The notes under the pieces: generated by a model | Databases searched by the model: none | The model's input: only the letters and a program-made list of their open reading frames with translations | What the model was told of the DNA's origin: nothing | In this document: piece by piece, positions 34,426 to 47,344 of the stretch | Numbering within the stretch: the stretch's first letter is position 1 | How the letters are laid out: each line of letters starts with the position of its first letter | Assembly: GCA_032164295.1 (NCBI GenBank) | Contig: JAJHTX010000007.1 | Span: 2,144,501 to 2,208,500, forward strand | Length of the DNA: 64,000 bases | From: Inonotus obliquus | Lineage: Eukaryota > Basidiomycota > Agaricomycetes > Hymenochaetales > Hymenochaetaceae | Direction of reading: 5' to 3' | Translations under genes and position numbers: made by a program

Positions 34426-35060
34426 CGAACATAGGGAGAGTCATTAGGATCATGAAGGCTTGTATCAGTAAATTCCGACTCATTGCATGGTGATGGAAGA
34501 TGAAAAGAACCACGATTGATTTGGTTTCGTCCTGTTTGAGGAATGAATTCAACCGGCCCTAAACCATTCGAGTTATTTCCCTGCGTCCTGTGGTAAGACA
34601 CAAACTCACCAATATTACCCAAGTTCATGCTGCTTGGAATATATCTCTCCGGTATAGTTCCTCTATTGCAGACGAGGGAGTATGGTTCAGATACATTGCC
34701 TTGCATTTCGAATTTGATTCTGAGCGACGAATGCCACGGGGCAACTTCTGCGTCTTCGGTCATTAGGCGGCGGGGTCGCCACTTGCTGAAATCTTTTGTG
34801 TCGATAGCACCATTCAATCGAAGCGTCGGTACCAGAGTGCATGGTTGTTTTATGGAAGGACAGACATACGGGTATCCATTATTCTGAGTGAGGAAGTATT
34901 TTTCACATTTGTTATCCTATGAAAGATCAAATTCCAGTGACGCTGCGAATTCTACGAGTCCGCACCTCTATTATTTGTACCCATGCCTATTCCACAGCAA
35001 CTCTGTCACTGTGAACATCCTGAACAACGCGAAGAAGCTACTTGCCTGAAAGGTATGGAA

Positions 35061-35068
35061 CAACAGAT
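35061..35068 (+). repeat. target-site duplication of the 5.65-kb hAT, left
   Basis: CAACAGAT, repeated exactly at 40,719-40,726 on the other side of the element. Eight bases is the length made by hAT transposases. Confidence 0.85.
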
Positions 35069-35388
35069 TAGTGTAGGAGGGGAAACTCATTCCAGCGGGT
35101 CACCAACGTTGGCAACCCTGAGAGGGGTCTTGGCACAGTGTTGGCAACGTGGTGGAAACCCGTGAGAATATGTTTGTAATTATCCTAATATAGTAGTTTG
35201 TCAGCGATCGACGACATGTACAGAATCAAGTGAAGTGCATATATTTTAGTTGTTCAGTTTCTTTCGACTGCCACTGTGACAAGCACCATAGGCAAATGCC
35301 CAAAACAATAGTTACTAAGACATTTTATTAGTGTATTTCCATCCAATTGTCCAGTAGAATACTAAATAAATATTGTTTTCCAATTACA

Positions 35389-38300
35389 CTAGAATATTCC
35401 CCATTCCCTCTCATCATCTAAGTCAATTACAGGTGGACTTGGCCCATGTATTACTTCAACCGCTTGCTCCTCCCTAACAATATTGTCTTCAACAGGTTCA
35501 TCTAATAGCAGGTCAAGGAGGGCCGGTGATGAAAGGATTGCCTGCTCCTCCACATCATTCTCCGATGCGATCCCCAAGTTGTCTTCAGATACATCTTCCT
35601 CATCCTTCTTATCAAGAAATCCATCATCGGCATCTTCAATCTCATCTCCAAATTCATCTTCAGCTACCTCTTCTCCCTCTCCATCGACTGGATATAAAGG
35701 GTGTGGCTGTTGGCTTGAGTCACTGGATTTGCTGGTGGACACTTTTCCAATTGATCGTTTTTCTTCTTTACCAATCAGATGCCCTAGGAGGTCTCTGAAT
35801 CAGATGGTAGGACAGTATTTCTCTTTTTTTCTCTGCGAATATTTGTCATTTATCTGAACCAGTAAAGTTTTTTTAGGACACTCACCTGAGTGTCCTTTCG
35901 ATACCACTGATGAATGGTCGTCAATCTCACGAGAGTCCAAGCATCTTGGTGATTTCTCAAATGGCTGTTCAGCCATGTGAATGTTGATGCCGTGCACTCA
36001 TCTGCCATCGAATTTGGCAGAAGTTCAAAAATGGTGCATGCGAGCCTCTACAAAATAAATCAGCCGGAGCTCTCCATTATGGAGAGCACTTACTGCTAAT
36101 GGTTGGCGGAGACTTGATGAATTCTCGTCCAGTGCTCTCCACCACCCGACATGTGAATCTGTGGATGTAAAAGGTAAATTAAATGGGTACATACCTTCTC
36201 TATAGCTGATCAGCTGCTCTTTTAGTTATGATACCACTTCACCGACAGTCAGCCCCACGATCAATTGATCCCTCTGACGGTACTCCTCTCGCAACATCCC
36301 TTTCAAGAACAAACCAGCTTGTCTTAGTGGGACTGGCAACTCGCTTGATGACGCTTCCTTGCTCGTTTTGTTCTGCCCGGGAAGTTTGATCGTGCCAGCT
36401 GAGAGTGGGTTCATGTCCTTCAGAATTGACGTATTTTGGTACCCTATTGACGTTATATGAGGCCTCGGTCTCTTCGATTGATTTGTATAAACTTACTTGG
36501 ATCAAGTATAAAGCCGCATATATAGACATCTGAAGAAGCTTCATTAAGCATCCTGTTGAATCGAAAATTGACTGCTCGTCGAAGCCGCTCTTTGACGTCC
36601 GTTTGCAGGCCATCTTGTTGAATGAGACAGTACATTTCTGCTGCTACGGCCAGCCAGAATACGTACACATCGGAGACAGTTGCGTGGGTCGACTCGAGGC
36701 AGGTAATTGCTTTGACGACAGGTGCAAGCACCGTCGTCAATTGTTTGAGGGCATGTTGGAATGAAGCACTTGAAAAACTACTAGGAACAAATAAATTGTT
36801 GACTTCAGGTACAGTGATGACTTTCTCTCTTGTTAAATCACTGATCGCTTGGAAATTTGCTTTGATCGAACGGGCAGCGTGGTATACTGTACCAAACCGT
36901 GTATTCCCGATGGACTGGATGCCTTTCGAAATGCCGTACGTCTTGTGTAGTTGCTTTAATCGTGCTGTTGCCCGTGTTGACTTGCGAAAAAATTGTATGG
37001 CCCGCTGAATGGACTTGATCGTCTGTAGTAAATGTGTCAGTACAAAATGATACAGAGATTTTGTGAGATCGGCAAGGATAGATGATATGAAGCTCACCGG
37101 TTTGAAGTGTGGATCCTTTGCGATAAAGAGTAATACCGGAGGCTACGATCGATATGGGCTTAATTCTGCGATTCTACCGCTTCTTCCAATTAACAATACT
37201 TCTGCGATTCTACCGCTTCTTACTTCTCTTCGGACCACGGTACTTCTGCCGTCCTATCTACGCCTGCGGTTCCAACAAAGTACGAGGCTTCTGCGATTCG
37301 ACAAGGCTAAGAACGATTGAGAACTGGTCCACTTCTGCGCCAATACCGAATCACCAATCCCTACGCCCGTCTTCCATCACAGTACCGAACCACCAGACTT
37401 CGATACCGATGATACCGATACCGTACCGTCCACCCGTCCTGATACCGACGCTTAATACTCCACGTCTAGTCGATACTATGCCCTCGACAGCCCATACCAT
37501 AGAAAAAGGCTCACAAAGCTGCACTCGGTCTGCCATACGTTGCTGCGAAGAGTTGGATCATGGTCGAAGCTCCAAGCCCGACGGTATGCCCTTCCGAACC
37601 GCCATGCATCGATACCGACGATACCGGTGTTGATACCGATGGTCCGCTCCGGTACCGGAGTTCGTTACGTGTGCTAGGTCGAGACCACGCCATCGGAGAT
37701 CTACGTCAAGAGGAAGGTTGGGAAATGAATCAAGTCCGCCGTACGCTGCTTCGATCTCGGAGGAGGCCATCGATCCGACTCGGAGGGGAAGCCAAGCAAT
37801 GCCCAGTCGAGTCAGGCGACGCGTACCAGTCGATATCGAGGGGCTAGAGCGATGCTCAGGGACGATCCCAGGGTACTGATTGGTACCGAACGGTAGAGTA
37901 CCCCATTGCCAAGGTTGGGTTGTACCGACACGTCAACATCGGAGCATGCCATCCGATCGACCGGTAGACGCCCAGACTGACGCCGCACGGATCATGATAC
38001 CAGAACAAAGGTAAATCAGGATGACGTGCTTCTCCTACGACAGGGACATCGCCAGGAGCGCCCATGCGGTAGCTTGAGACACGCCCTTAATTTAGCGCTG
38101 GTCGACGTCGGTATCGCCGCCCTACCTCGGTATCACTTGTCGTGAGTTTTCATTGGGTTCTTGTCTCGTCCCACCCTATTCTTAGCTACCCCCTGATAAA
38201 ACTTCTTATTCATTCATCATCTTATGTTTCCCCTGATTGTAATTTTACATTCAATTCGACTTTATGTTCCATTTCTTGTACCGGATTACGGTACGATTCG

Positions 38301-40563
38301 ACTTGTAAAAACCCCCCATTTGGTATCTTGTATGGCTACGGTATTATGGTATTTATAGCCTGCATGTTCTACTGTAGCAAACCAGCTAATCTGAGAGGAA
38401 CTTCCAGAGTGAAGGTCCGGGTTTTGCTCATCTCGTTCAAGTCCCCGTTCGTTCGTCTCGTCTCGTAGTCTCCGGTATCGATACCGGTAGTCGTCGTTCT
38501 CGTCTTCGTCGCCCTCGTCTCTCGTCTCACGACCAGTCCCATCAGAAACACTTCCTCAGCTCACCTCCTCTACTGCTTTGTTCTCTCTACCGTAATACCG
38601 GACACCAGACGACTCAGTATCGACGGATTCGTCTCGGTATTGATTGTCTCCTGATACCTCTCCTCTTGAGCGGTCATCTATAGTCTCCCGTACTCATCAA
38701 TCCAGCCAGGCCCTACTATTCTCTCTTGACGACTTGTCTGTGACTGTACGACTTAGTACCGCCACGTACCGGCCCTCCCAACGCATCTAAATCGTACCCC
38801 CCTCGTCCGGTATTTCTGATACCGGCCGCGTTCTCGCGCATTCAGCGATATCTCTGCAAAGCAAGTTCAGCATGTGGCATACATCTGGCATGATAATCAT
38901 CCATGGGTATTTTTCCCAAATCAAAAGACATGTGTTCGATGTATTTCCAGTGTTGTCCGATGTGATACTGCGGAAGTTCGATGGGCATATGCGTTCCATT
39001 GCCTGAACCGTTGAGATATTTGTCAGTCAGTCATCTCATCATGAGAGCGGCAGACTCACCTTGAAAAGCACCAAAGAAATATGGCTTGCTATGTGCAATG
39101 CATCTGATGCCTCATCTGCATCATACAAAAACACCCGGCGATCCGGTGTGATGATGTGTATGGTGTAAATGGATTGCTGCCCGCACGTGGTATTACCATC
39201 AAAGCTGATGGTGAGTCCCTTGCATTTCTTGAGGATCTCGACCTGTTTATCCTGTATGTGGGCTGCTTCTTGGGGTATCAGTGTGTCAACAAAGGTTTTT
39301 GAGGACAGGGCCCTGTATTTAGATGAGGTAATACCCATCAAGGACCGCCATTCATCAGAGTCGACAACCGTTGGAGGAATTCCACAGACACAGAGAAGCT
39401 TCAGGACGGCCAGGTTGATGTTGTTGTCAAGGTGTGTACGGCCCGCCGACTGTGCCCATTGCTCGAGAGTCCCGACAGACTTAGACGATGCAAGAGGGGC
39501 ACTCGTTATATTTCCAAGTGCCTGATTTCCCAGAGAAGAGTTGACCTCCGAACGGAGGTCGTCAGGAACAAAGCGGCAGCCAGAGACGTGCTTAAAAAAG
39601 CGCTGACGATAACTGTGTGCTGCAAGTAGCTTGTATGTGCATCTATTAAATGGCAGGATATGTACACATTTGCCGTATGCAGAATGATATCAGCACCTGA
39701 AGTAAATGCGAGTCACTGATTATGCACCCCTGACTAGCCCCTATACACCTTGCCCACTTCTGCCTCTCAATATCCCCTCTCAGGTAACAGAACACGCGAA
39801 CCTTCTCGAGAATAGCATCGGGACCTCCCCCTCCCTTGCCCTTGCTGGCCGCCTCCTCTTCTGGAGACAAGTTGATGTACCTGGTCTCGGTTAGTAAAAG
39901 AATTGATCGGAATGTAAAGTTCACGACTTACCAACTGATGGGCTCGGCATCTGCCTCGGTGTGAAGCTTCTTTCGCTGATGGGGCTCGGTGCCATCCCAA
40001 ACTGGTTCCTTTCGCTTCTCGCCTCTCACCGTACTAGTCCTAGTGGTCACCTGGAGATTGATAGGTGCAGCACTAGTACTAGTCTAGACATAATGTTTAT
40101 ACATGTAAATATATTTTTCGTCGAAAAAAATGCATGTCTGTTTACTTACAGAACCTCCATATCTCATTCCTGCATCTATCAGATCCATCACCCATTTCTG
40201 TAGCACCGCATGCCTGGGAAATTGTGTATTGTATTTTCTTAATACATCCACAACATTAACAAGTTCCGGTCCGCATTCCAGTAGTTTGATACCATTTACC
40301 TGATTCCCGAAAATAACCTCCAGGGAATGGTTTACGGCAGCGTCAACGGTTCCATATAAGTTGATGTCTTCCTCGGAAACCCTAAAACCAGTAAAATAAT
40401 AGTACTGATTTGAAACCGGAAGTTTCGAAATGCTTGACAGGACATTCCGCAATTCAACCAGCTTTACTTCCAAGTTGACTGCATCCAGAATGTTGACCTC
40501 CATGGACAGATGGGCAGCATACAGTGCAATGGTAATGAAATTTTTTTTACTTCCGTTATCCAC
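35389..40563 (-). pseudogene. hAT transposase (DUF659 / hATC), interrupted
   Basis: DDE-type hAT transposase of the DUF659 group common in basidiomycetes. Visible along the minus strand: an N-terminal exon (40,563-40,084), then GGGGPDAILEKVRVFCYLRG and WARCIGASQGCIISD. DUF659 follows (SLMGITSSKYRALSSKTF, KKCKGLTISFDGNTTCGQ, ITSDNTGNTSNTCLLIW). After the insertion come FIAKDPHFKP and TIKSIQRAIQFFRKST, the hATC-like dimerisation part (HVGWWRALDE, NSMADECTASTFTWLNSHLK), and an acidic tail ending EREWGIF at 35,389. The coding sequence is cut in the codon run RDIA/KDPHF by a 1.7-kb insert, so it is dead. No ATG is visible at 40,563; the true first exon is uncertain. Confidence 0.8.
37126..38844. 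mobile_element. TACCG-rich insertion inside the hAT transposase
   Basis: About 1.72 kb of sequence crowded with TACCG/CGGTA, often as GATACCGATACC. It splits the transposase exactly between RDIA and KDPHFKP. GCGATA stands on both sides (37,120-37,125 and 38,845-38,850), a possible 6-bp target duplication. No convincing open frame or long terminal repeat was seen. AATACCGGA occurs near both ends in inverted order. The class is unknown. Confidence 0.65.
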
Positions 40564-40718
40564 AAGATAAATCTGTTCTATCTGTATTACTAATATACCC
40601 CTTTTGAGTTTCCACCAGGCACTTTTCGACTGACCGTGTTGCCAACGTTGGAAACCCCGTGGGAAACCAACATGTTGGCAACATTTGGTGGAAACTCGGA
40701 GTTTCCCCTCCTACACTA

Positions 40719-40726
40719 CAACAGAT
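40719..40726 (+). repeat. target-site duplication of the 5.65-kb hAT, right
   Basis: CAACAGAT, the exact partner of 35,061-35,068. Confidence 0.85.
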
Positions 40727-41070
40727 GCAACCACTGATAATCCTCACATGACCGTGTGCTGTATGTGACATATAAGTATGACCCAGCTGATTTGAATTTC
40801 TGATCCGGAGTGCCGCGGCGGTCTGTGCAGTAGTCCATTGTACGGACATTACGGTGCGCTGACGATTCTTCTGCAAAGGAATACCCAAGTCCGTAAACCT
40901 CTGACCGAAGCGATCTTTCCATCACTGCAGTACCTGCTATAAAGACGGATCGGACCCGTCTGTCTGTTGTTGCTTGTACCCAGAAGTTAAGATCAAAGGA
41001 GATCATCTCACACTTTTCTTCCATCGTCACGACGCGCACGCTTTACCGACTCTCTAAGGGTTAGCAGAGT

Positions 41071-42476
41071 ATGATAGCATCTTCCCTCGTAAGTCAATTT
41101 GTATCTGTAACAGTATAAAATACCCATACCTGTGATAGGTGAAGATTTGTTCTCTCCTATCGTGCTTTGGCCACAAATCTTTGGGTCGATCGCTCGTTCT
41201 TGACACAGTCGAGGCTGATTCGACGCCGCAACCATGTTACTTTGCAAATGTGCCAGTGGAGATACTGATTTCCATCTTCTCGCACGCCATCGATGGGAGA
41301 AACGAGACACTATTTGCGCTTTGTGGAGTTTGTCGGCAATGGCGAGAGATCCTGTTCGATGTTCCGCATGTATGGAAGAGCCTCATTTTGACGGGAGATT
41401 CGTACTGGACACCGGATAAAGTGGATGCGTGGCTGAATCGTGCCAAGGGATCGCTCTCAAGGCTATACATCCGTGGAGAGTGCGGGGTTCTGACGGAGGA
41501 CGACTTATACAAACGTATTCCATGGTCATCTCTTCAAGAGCTATGCATTATCGATTGGAGACGGTCTATGAAGGACTACTTTCTGCCGGAGATCGCGACC
41601 CAACTTCAGGTTGAGAGTTTCGTACTGTCAGGCACGAATCCCGATTTTCCGTCCTTCCTCGGAAAAATGAAAACGGAAGGGTTGCGGAGCTTTGTTTGCA
41701 AGGTATGGCGTATGGGACTGCCATTGGTCAATATCGCATCTTCATCGTTGACTAAGCTCGAATTATCGGGCGAATTCTCGAACCTGGAGCTACTCCTAGT
41801 TCTCTTGGATCGAAACCCAATGATTGAAAGGATGGTTCTAGCAGATGCATGGACAGTGGATCGCGAGGACCCCGTCGTAGGTGCTGGCAGCATAAAGCTT
41901 GTGCATCTTGCGCATTTCGAACTATACAACTGCTACCAGGCAGGCATAATCCTCAGAGCCATTCGATTCCCAAATGTCAAAACTCTCATTCTTCATCGCG
42001 ACGGGGAGACGTGCACAAACATGATATCGACCCATCGGGTGTCGCACCTCGAGGAATTTCACTTGGTAGATACCGATTATGACCATCGGAGGCTTATTCC
42101 ACTTCTTCGAAATGCGCTTGCTCTGAAAAAATTGGCCATTCGAAGTTGTCGTGAGCGCAGGGGGAAGGAGGACCTGGTGATCCAAGCTCTGGCCGAAGTG
42201 ATTCCTCAAGAGTCTATTACGACACCGATCTCAGTCGGGATGCTCTGCTGTCCGCAATTACAAGAATTCGAGCTCTGGGATCTTCACAAGATGACCGGAA
42301 GTTTGCTCCTCGGACTCGTGCGTGCACGTCTCAACGGCGTAGGCAATAGCCAAATTTCGCGACTCTACTTGGACGATTCATTTGCTGTGCATCATGACAC
42401 CCGTTCTGTCCTCTCGAAGCAGGAAGTGGAGTGGTTACGGAATAATGTACCCGACTTTCGGTACGTGCAAGGGTAA
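41071..42476 (+). CDS. F-box protein, type B, copy 3
   Basis: Two exons: 41,071-41,088 (MIASSL) and 41,139-42,476, with a 50-bp GT..AG intron in phase 0; 451 residues. Without the first exon the frame would need a GTG start, and copy 4 keeps the same exon and intron, which supports this model. The F-box is near residues 36-85: VPVEILISIFSHAIDG, LCGVCRQWREILFDVPHVW. Next come WTPDKVDAWLNRAKGSLSRL, LRR-like blocks (SSLTKLELSGEF, KLVHLAHFEL, FPNVKTLIL) and the C-terminal EVEWLRNNVPDFRYVQG. Its start codon lies 46 bp from that of the divergent unknown locus. Intact, probably functional. Confidence 0.82.
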
Positions 42477-42598
42477 ATATATGACAAATTCTTGTTAGTG
42501 AGTATTAGCGACTTCGAGGAGATGGGGTAAATTTGTCGGGATATTATACAAACGCGGTACTCGTTATACATTTTCCTATAGTCGACACCGATTATACC

Positions 42599-42900
42599 AT
42601 GTGATAGCTGTCGTGCTCACATTGAACGTATCATGTCCATCTCCACCCGAGGTAGTTGAGAGAGGAGGTGAATTTGCGAAGTACGTTTTGCGGTGTAAAG
42701 ATTAGTCTGCGAGGAGGGGCTTGAAAGGAACTGAAAAATAGTGATGCTCCAACTGATGGGCCCTTGGTAAACGGGGACAACTTTCAAAGGGATTATAAGG
42801 TCGTTTGAAATTGATGAACGACTTGTAGGCAGCGGAGCGGGAGGTTACGGTCTTTTTGATGTTAGATGATGCGGACCGGCCCTGAAGCGACTCTCCGTGC
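42599..42900 (-). repeat. antisense TRP4 exon-1 fragment 4 plus shared flank
   Basis: The clearest copy: GTCGTGCTCACATTGAACGT continues through CATGTCCATCTCCACCCG, differing from TRP4 at only a few positions over about 45 bp. Then come the GAGAGAGGAGGTGAATTTG and GCGAGGAGGGGC blocks, and ACCGGCCCTGAAGCGA at 42,885. Confidence 0.85.
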
Positions 42901-42931
42901 CACTCAGAACTGATTCATTCGTCGAGAGTGG

Positions 42932-43710
42932 CACGGAGAGTCTACGAATGCCACGAGGCAACTTCTGCGTCTTAATATGCTGTGGGGCCGCCACTTGCTG
43001 AAATCTTTGTGTCGATAGCACGATTCAACCGAAGCGTCGGTACAGGGAGGACATATTGTATATGTGGGTATCCATTATTCTGAGCGAGGAAGTATTTTCA
43101 CATTCGCTATCCTATGAAGAATCAAATGCCAGTGACGCAGTCAATCCTACGAGTCCGCACCTCTATTATTTATACCCATTCCCATTCTTCCGACGCCTGG
43201 ATCAACATGAACGTATGCCCACCAACTCGAATGCTATAGCTTGTTGTAGCAGCTTCTTCAGCAACTCTGTCACTGTGAACATCCCAAACAACGCGAAGAA
43301 GCTACTTGCCTGAAAGACAGATCGATGGACGAAGAACGACAGATGCGATTCCTACGGTTTTCTCCATCCCCTTCTGTACTAGATGTACCCTCGTCTATGG
43401 ATGGCAACACAACTATCCTGTGCGGCGAGCTGATCATCCTCACATGACCGTGTGCTGTGTTTGACATATATAACCCGGAGTGCCGCGGCAGTAGTCCGTT
43501 CTCAGGCTCTTTCCATCGTATACGAACATGCGCTGCCGATTCTTCTTCTGCAAAGGAATACCCAAGTCCGTAAACCTCTGACCGAAGCGATCTTTCCGCC
43601 ACTGCAGTACCTGCTATAAAGACGGATTGGACCCGTCTGCCTGTTGTTGCATGTACCCAGAATCTAAGATCAAAGGAGATCAAAGGAGATCATCTCACAC
43701 TTTTCTTCCT
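42932..43710 (-). pseudogene. second copy of the unknown minus-strand locus
   Basis: Matches 34,725-35,050 and 40,727-41,024 in one piece and lacks the hAT. It reads SVFIAGTAVAERSLRSEVYG and LGYSFAEEESAAHVRIRW, but the ATG of the first copy is changed and a 10-bp tandem repeat (GATCAAAGGA twice near 43,672-43,691) shifts the frame. It lies next to the divergent F-box B4, as copy one lies next to B3. Confidence 0.5.
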
Positions 43711-44900
43711 TCGTCGCGACGGCCACGCTTTACCCACTCTCTAAGGGTTAGAAGATTATGATAGCGACTTCCCCCGTAAGCTAATTTGTATCTGTATCAG
43801 TATAATATACCCATACCTATGATAGGTGAAGGTTTGTTCTCTCCTATCGTGCTTTAGCCACAAATCTCTGGGTCGATCGCTCGTTCTTGACACGGTCAAG
43901 TCTATTTTGACGCCGCGACCATGCTACTTCGCGAATATGCCAGTGGAGATACTGATTCACATCCTCTCGCACGCTGTCGATGGGAGAAACAAGACACTAT
44001 TTGCGGTTTGCGGAGTGTGCAGGCAATGGCGAGAAATCCTGTTTGATGTTCCGCATGTATGGAGGAGCCTCATTTTGACGGGATATTTGTACTGGACACC
44101 GGATAAGGTTGAGGCGTGGTTGAGGCGGTCCAAGGGTTCACTTTCGAGGCTATACCTTGGTAGTCAGTGCAAGGTTCTGACGGAGGATAGCTTATATAAA
44201 CGCATCCCGTGGTCAACGCTTCGAGAGCTGTGTATTATTGATTGGGAGTGGTTCTGGGATAAAAAGTACTTTCTAGAGGAAATCGCAGATCAACTGCAGG
44301 TGGAGAGTCTCGTACTGTCATCTGGATATCCCAATTTCCAGTACTTTCTCGGGATGATGGAAACGGAACGGTTGCAGAGCCTCGTTTGCAGAGTACGGCA
44401 TGGCGTATTGCCACTAGACAGCATCGCATCTTCATCGTTGACTAAGGTCGAATTGACGGGAAATTTCGCAAGTTCGGAGCTCCTAGTGCTCTTGGATCGA
44501 AACCCAATGATTGAAAGGATGGTAATAGCAGATGCCCGAACCGCGGTCGGGGAGGACCCCGTCGTAGGTGCTAGCAGCATAGAGCTCGTGCAACTTACAT
44601 ATCTCGAACTACGGGATTACTACTTCGCGAGTAGATTCCTCGGGCTCATTCTATTCTCAAGCGTCAGAACTCTCATTCTGAGTGGCATCGGAGGGACATG
44701 CATACCCGTAATAGCGACCCGTCAGGTGCCGCACCTTGAGGAATTCCAACTTTCAAATACTTTTTACGACCATCGGTACCTTATTCCACTGCTTCGAAAT
44801 GCGCTCGCTCTGAAAACTTTATTCATTCGAAGTTGTCATGAGTTAGAGGGGAAGGCGGACCTGGTTATCCAAGCTCTAGCGGAAGTGATTCCTCAAGGGT

Positions 44901-44908
44901 CTGTTACA
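44901..44908 (+). repeat. target-site duplication of the 1.77-kb hAT, left
   Basis: CTGTTACA, repeated exactly at 46,680-46,687. The paralogous F-box genes have a single copy of this stretch. Confidence 0.9.
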
Positions 44909-45189
44909 TAGGGTTGCCGAAGTCCGGTCCTGGACCGTGTGGACTGCGGTCCGGACATGGACCGAACCAACAGTCCAGTCCAATTCAGGTCCGGTTCAGC
45001 TGAGGTCCAGGTTGGTTCGGTCCTTGGTCCGGCTCCCTTCTGTTTTTCCGGACTGGGGTGGACCAGTCCGGACCTGGACTGGACCGATTTGACAGGTACA
45101 CAATAAGGCCTCTTCGGGCACGCTATGTTGCATGATAAGTCACTCCTTGTCTGTGTCATCATCTTTGTTTCTCTACTCTAGTCCGACCT

Positions 45190-46395
<1,206 letters not shown>

Positions 46396-46679
46396 TTGTG
46401 ACTCATGAAATCGAACGCACTTGGTTAGTGAGGTTGCTAAAACTTCGACAGTGTGCATGGTAAACCAAAATATTCACCAGAATGTTGGAATTATCAATAA
46501 TACATCTGGTGCAGGTCCGGACCGGGGTCGGACCTGGACCGAACCAAATGTCCGGTCCAAGTGTGGTCCGCCAGTCGTCCAGTCCTGGTCCATACAAAGA
46601 GCTGGAAAGTGGTCCGGTCCGGTTCGAGGTCCAGGCAAAAGTGACTGGACCGGACAAGGACCGGACTTCGGCAACCCTA

Positions 46680-46687
46680 CTGTTACA
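46680..46687 (+). repeat. target-site duplication of the 1.77-kb hAT, right
   Basis: CTGTTACA, the exact partner of 44,901-44,908. Confidence 0.9.
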
Positions 46688-47058
46688 ACACCGGATGCAG
46701 TTGGGGCGCTCTGCTGCCCGCAGCTACAGAAAGTCGACCTTTCGCAGCTCCGAGGCTTGTCTGCCAGTGCGCTTCTCCGACTCGTGCGTACGCGCCTCAA
46801 CGGTACAAGCAAAAGCAAAATTTTGCGACTTTGTTTGGACGATAAGCCGCCTATATACGGAACCCGTTTTTCCCTCTCGGAGCAGGACACGGAGTGGTTA
46901 CGGACTAATGTACCCGACTTTCGATACGTGCGAGGGTAGATACATGGTGAATTGTTAATAGCGAGAATAGAAGGAGCGTGAGGTAGGGTAACGTTGTTGG
47001 AATATAGTACAGTCGCATTACTCGTTGTTCACTTTCCTATATTTTACATCGAATATAA

Positions 47059-47296
47059 CATGCGATTGCTTTTGTGCTCATGTTAAACACATCATTTCCA
47101 TCTCCACCCGAGACACTTGAGAGCGGAGGTGAGGTTGGGAAGTACGTATTCTGGCATATAGATTGGACTGCAACTCTGCGAGAAGGGCTTTGAAAGTGAT
47201 GCTGATAAAATGGATTACCACTGATGCTTTGACTGTAGAGGAGCGGAATGTTATTGTTATGGTCTTTTTGGATGATGCGTACCGGCCCTGAAGCGA
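47059..47296 (-). repeat. antisense TRP4 exon-1 fragment 5 plus shared flank
   Basis: TTGTGCTCATGTTAAACACA, then CATTTCCATCTCCACCCGAG and GAGCGGAGGTGAGGTTGGGA, ending in ACCGGCCCTGAAGCGA at 47,281-47,296. Confidence 0.75.
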
Positions 47297-47344
47297 ATTT
47301 TGTGTCCGCCGACGGACCGGACGGGAACAAAAGTACACTTCAAC

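Larger units (their letters stand above)
35069..40718. mobile_element. hAT transposon, 5,650 bp, with intact ends
   Basis: Perfect 20-bp terminal inverted repeats start TAGTGTAGGAGGGGAAAC at 35,069 and end with the complement at 40,718. Flanked by the 8-bp duplication CAACAGAT. Subterminal GTTGGCAAC motifs occur on both sides (35,107-35,160 and 40,640-40,690). It contains a minus-strand DUF659/hATC transposase gene, broken by a second insertion at 37,126-38,844. The paralogous locus near 43,330-43,350 (GAACGACAGATGCG) lacks it. Confidence 0.9.
34395..41024 (-). pseudogene. unknown minus-strand gene split by a hAT transposon
   Basis: Family not recognised. The part nearest F-box B3 starts with an ATG at 41,024 (MEEKCEMISFDLNFWVQATT, then YGLGYSFAEE) and is open to 40,727. 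The other part (35,060-34,395) reads YFLTQNNGYPYVCPSIKQPC and GAIDTKDFSKWRPRRLM. A second copy at 42,932-43,710 has both parts next to each other, which shows that the hAT element at 35,069-40,718 landed inside this locus. The ATG is only 46 bp from that of the divergent F-box B3, so transcription would overlap or share a promoter. That the frame is a true gene is inferred from conservation between the copies and is not certain. Confidence 0.4.

Noticed and set aside
36622..37008. 128-residue + strand frame
   Set aside because: Antisense shadow of the hAT transposase exon (TIKSIQRAIQ and following).
37126..38844. TACCG repeats as a CRISPR array or satellite
   Set aside because: Spacing is irregular and there is no constant repeat-spacer unit; it behaves as one inserted block.
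46474..46890. 138-residue minus frame over the right end of the captured-gene hAT
   Set aside because: Caused by the GGTCCGG-rich subterminal repeats and antisense of the F-box end; no family.
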